The translations under genes and the position numbers were made by a program. This document shows, piece by piece, positions 52,101 to 52,248 of a DNA stretch of 52,248 nt. Location of the stretch: contig JASFYU010000028.1 of assembly GCA_045046905.1 (NCBI GenBank), forward strand, positions 1 through 52,248. Reading direction: 5' to 3'. The notes below the pieces were generated by a model, which had not been told where the DNA came from, did no database searches, and saw only the letters and a list, made by a program, of their open reading frames with translations. The DNA is from JASFYU01 sp045046905. Lineage in GTDB: Bacteria; Bacteroidota; Bacteroidia; Flavobacteriales; Flavobacteriaceae. Position 1 is the first letter of the stretch, and each line of letters starts with the position of its first letter.

Positions 52101-52248
52101 CCTGAGTTTGACCTAATCTTTGTTTACAGTTTAGCAGATTTTTTATTCGATTCGAAGCTAAATTTTTGAAGGACTAACGGGTTAATTTGATGAAATTTGG
52201 CGAGAAGTGGAAAAAAATCATCAAATCCGAAGGAAATACAGATAAAAG
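52101..52248 (+). mobile_element. Left end of a second copy of the 31622 element, running off the window
   Basis: It starts CCTGAGTTTGACCTAATCTT and is similar to 31622-31769 along all 148 visible bases (about 85 percent by eye), in the same orientation. It includes the same short frame (MKFGEKWKKIIKSEGN). It is inserted in, or abuts, the IS982-like transposase remnant. Its right end is outside the window, so it could be another short derivative or a complete IS. Confidence 0.7.

Noticed and set aside
1..52248. CRISPR arrays, rRNA operons, tRNA genes or phage structural genes.
   Set aside because: No regularly spaced direct repeats, no rRNA-like sequence, no foldable tRNA and no phage-type proteins were seen by reading both strands; a covariance or CRISPR search could not be run here.

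Overview
This window comes from the chromosome of a marine-type member of the Flavobacteriaceae (Bacteroidota), in the broad neighbourhood of Maribacter, Zobellia and Arenibacter. The signs are: promoters of the TTTG / TAnnTTTG kind in front of ribosomal protein genes; few Shine-Dalgarno sequences; a SusC/RagA-style TonB receptor with a carboxypeptidase-like N-terminal domain; single-chain PurL; a short CarB; DUF4199 and DUF6263 proteins; and an ECF sigma operon typical of the group.

Left part (1-27.3 kb) is ordinary core genome. It holds an acyl-CoA ligase, purL (carrying a translated REP-like insertion), an HxlR regulator, an rRNA m5C methyltransferase, a YCF48-like lipoprotein, an ECF sigma / anti-sigma-like / periplasmic-sensor-like operon, an ABC exporter coupled to a phosphohexomutase, a GT2 glycosyltransferase, L31 type B, a GlmU-like protein, mtaB, an alpha/beta hydrolase, a lytic transglycosylase, L34 (rpmH) and carB. 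Small palindromic and MITE-like repeats lie between some of these genes.

Right part (27.4-52.2 kb) is accessory and more AT-rich. After an ATP-grasp / HAD pair comes a nonribosomal peptide synthetase (NRPS) locus, about 31.9-51.9 kb. The repeat elements at 31.6 kb and 52.1 kb that flank it have IS982-like ends and point the same way; a TonB receptor lies just outside the left one. The locus contains: a stand-alone adenylation enzyme, a free carrier protein and an acyl-CoA-dehydrogenase-like enzyme (a trio resembling PltF/PltL/PltE, which turn proline into pyrrole-2-carboxyl on a carrier); an ornithine cyclodeaminase (a proline source); NRPS1, C-A-T, whose asparagine-like A domain is interrupted by a complete zinc-ribbon/PP-loop ATP-pyrophosphatase (amidotransferase-like) domain; NRPS2, whose second A domain is split across genes, C-A(N-half) / GAMT-like methyltransferase / A(C-half)-T-TE, broken at the same seam where NRPS1 carries its insertion; a thioesterase with Cys in place of the nucleophilic Ser; a PPTase; two paralogous HTTM (vitamin-K-carboxylase-like) membrane proteins that meet tail to tail; a HupE/UreJ-like membrane protein; and a His-rich membrane-anchored protein in the NRPS1 operon.

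My working model (inference) is: ornithine -> proline -> (dehydro)prolyl or pyrrolyl carrier thioester -> condensation with Asn, altered in line by the PP-loop domain to an amidine or thioamide -> condensation with a second residue, methylated by the GAMT-like enzyme -> release by the Cys-type TE. The TonB receptor, His-rich protein and HupE-like protein hint that the product may handle a metal. I know of no characterised system with this combination; the PP-loop-interrupted A domain and the three-gene split A domain are the main candidates for something undescribed.
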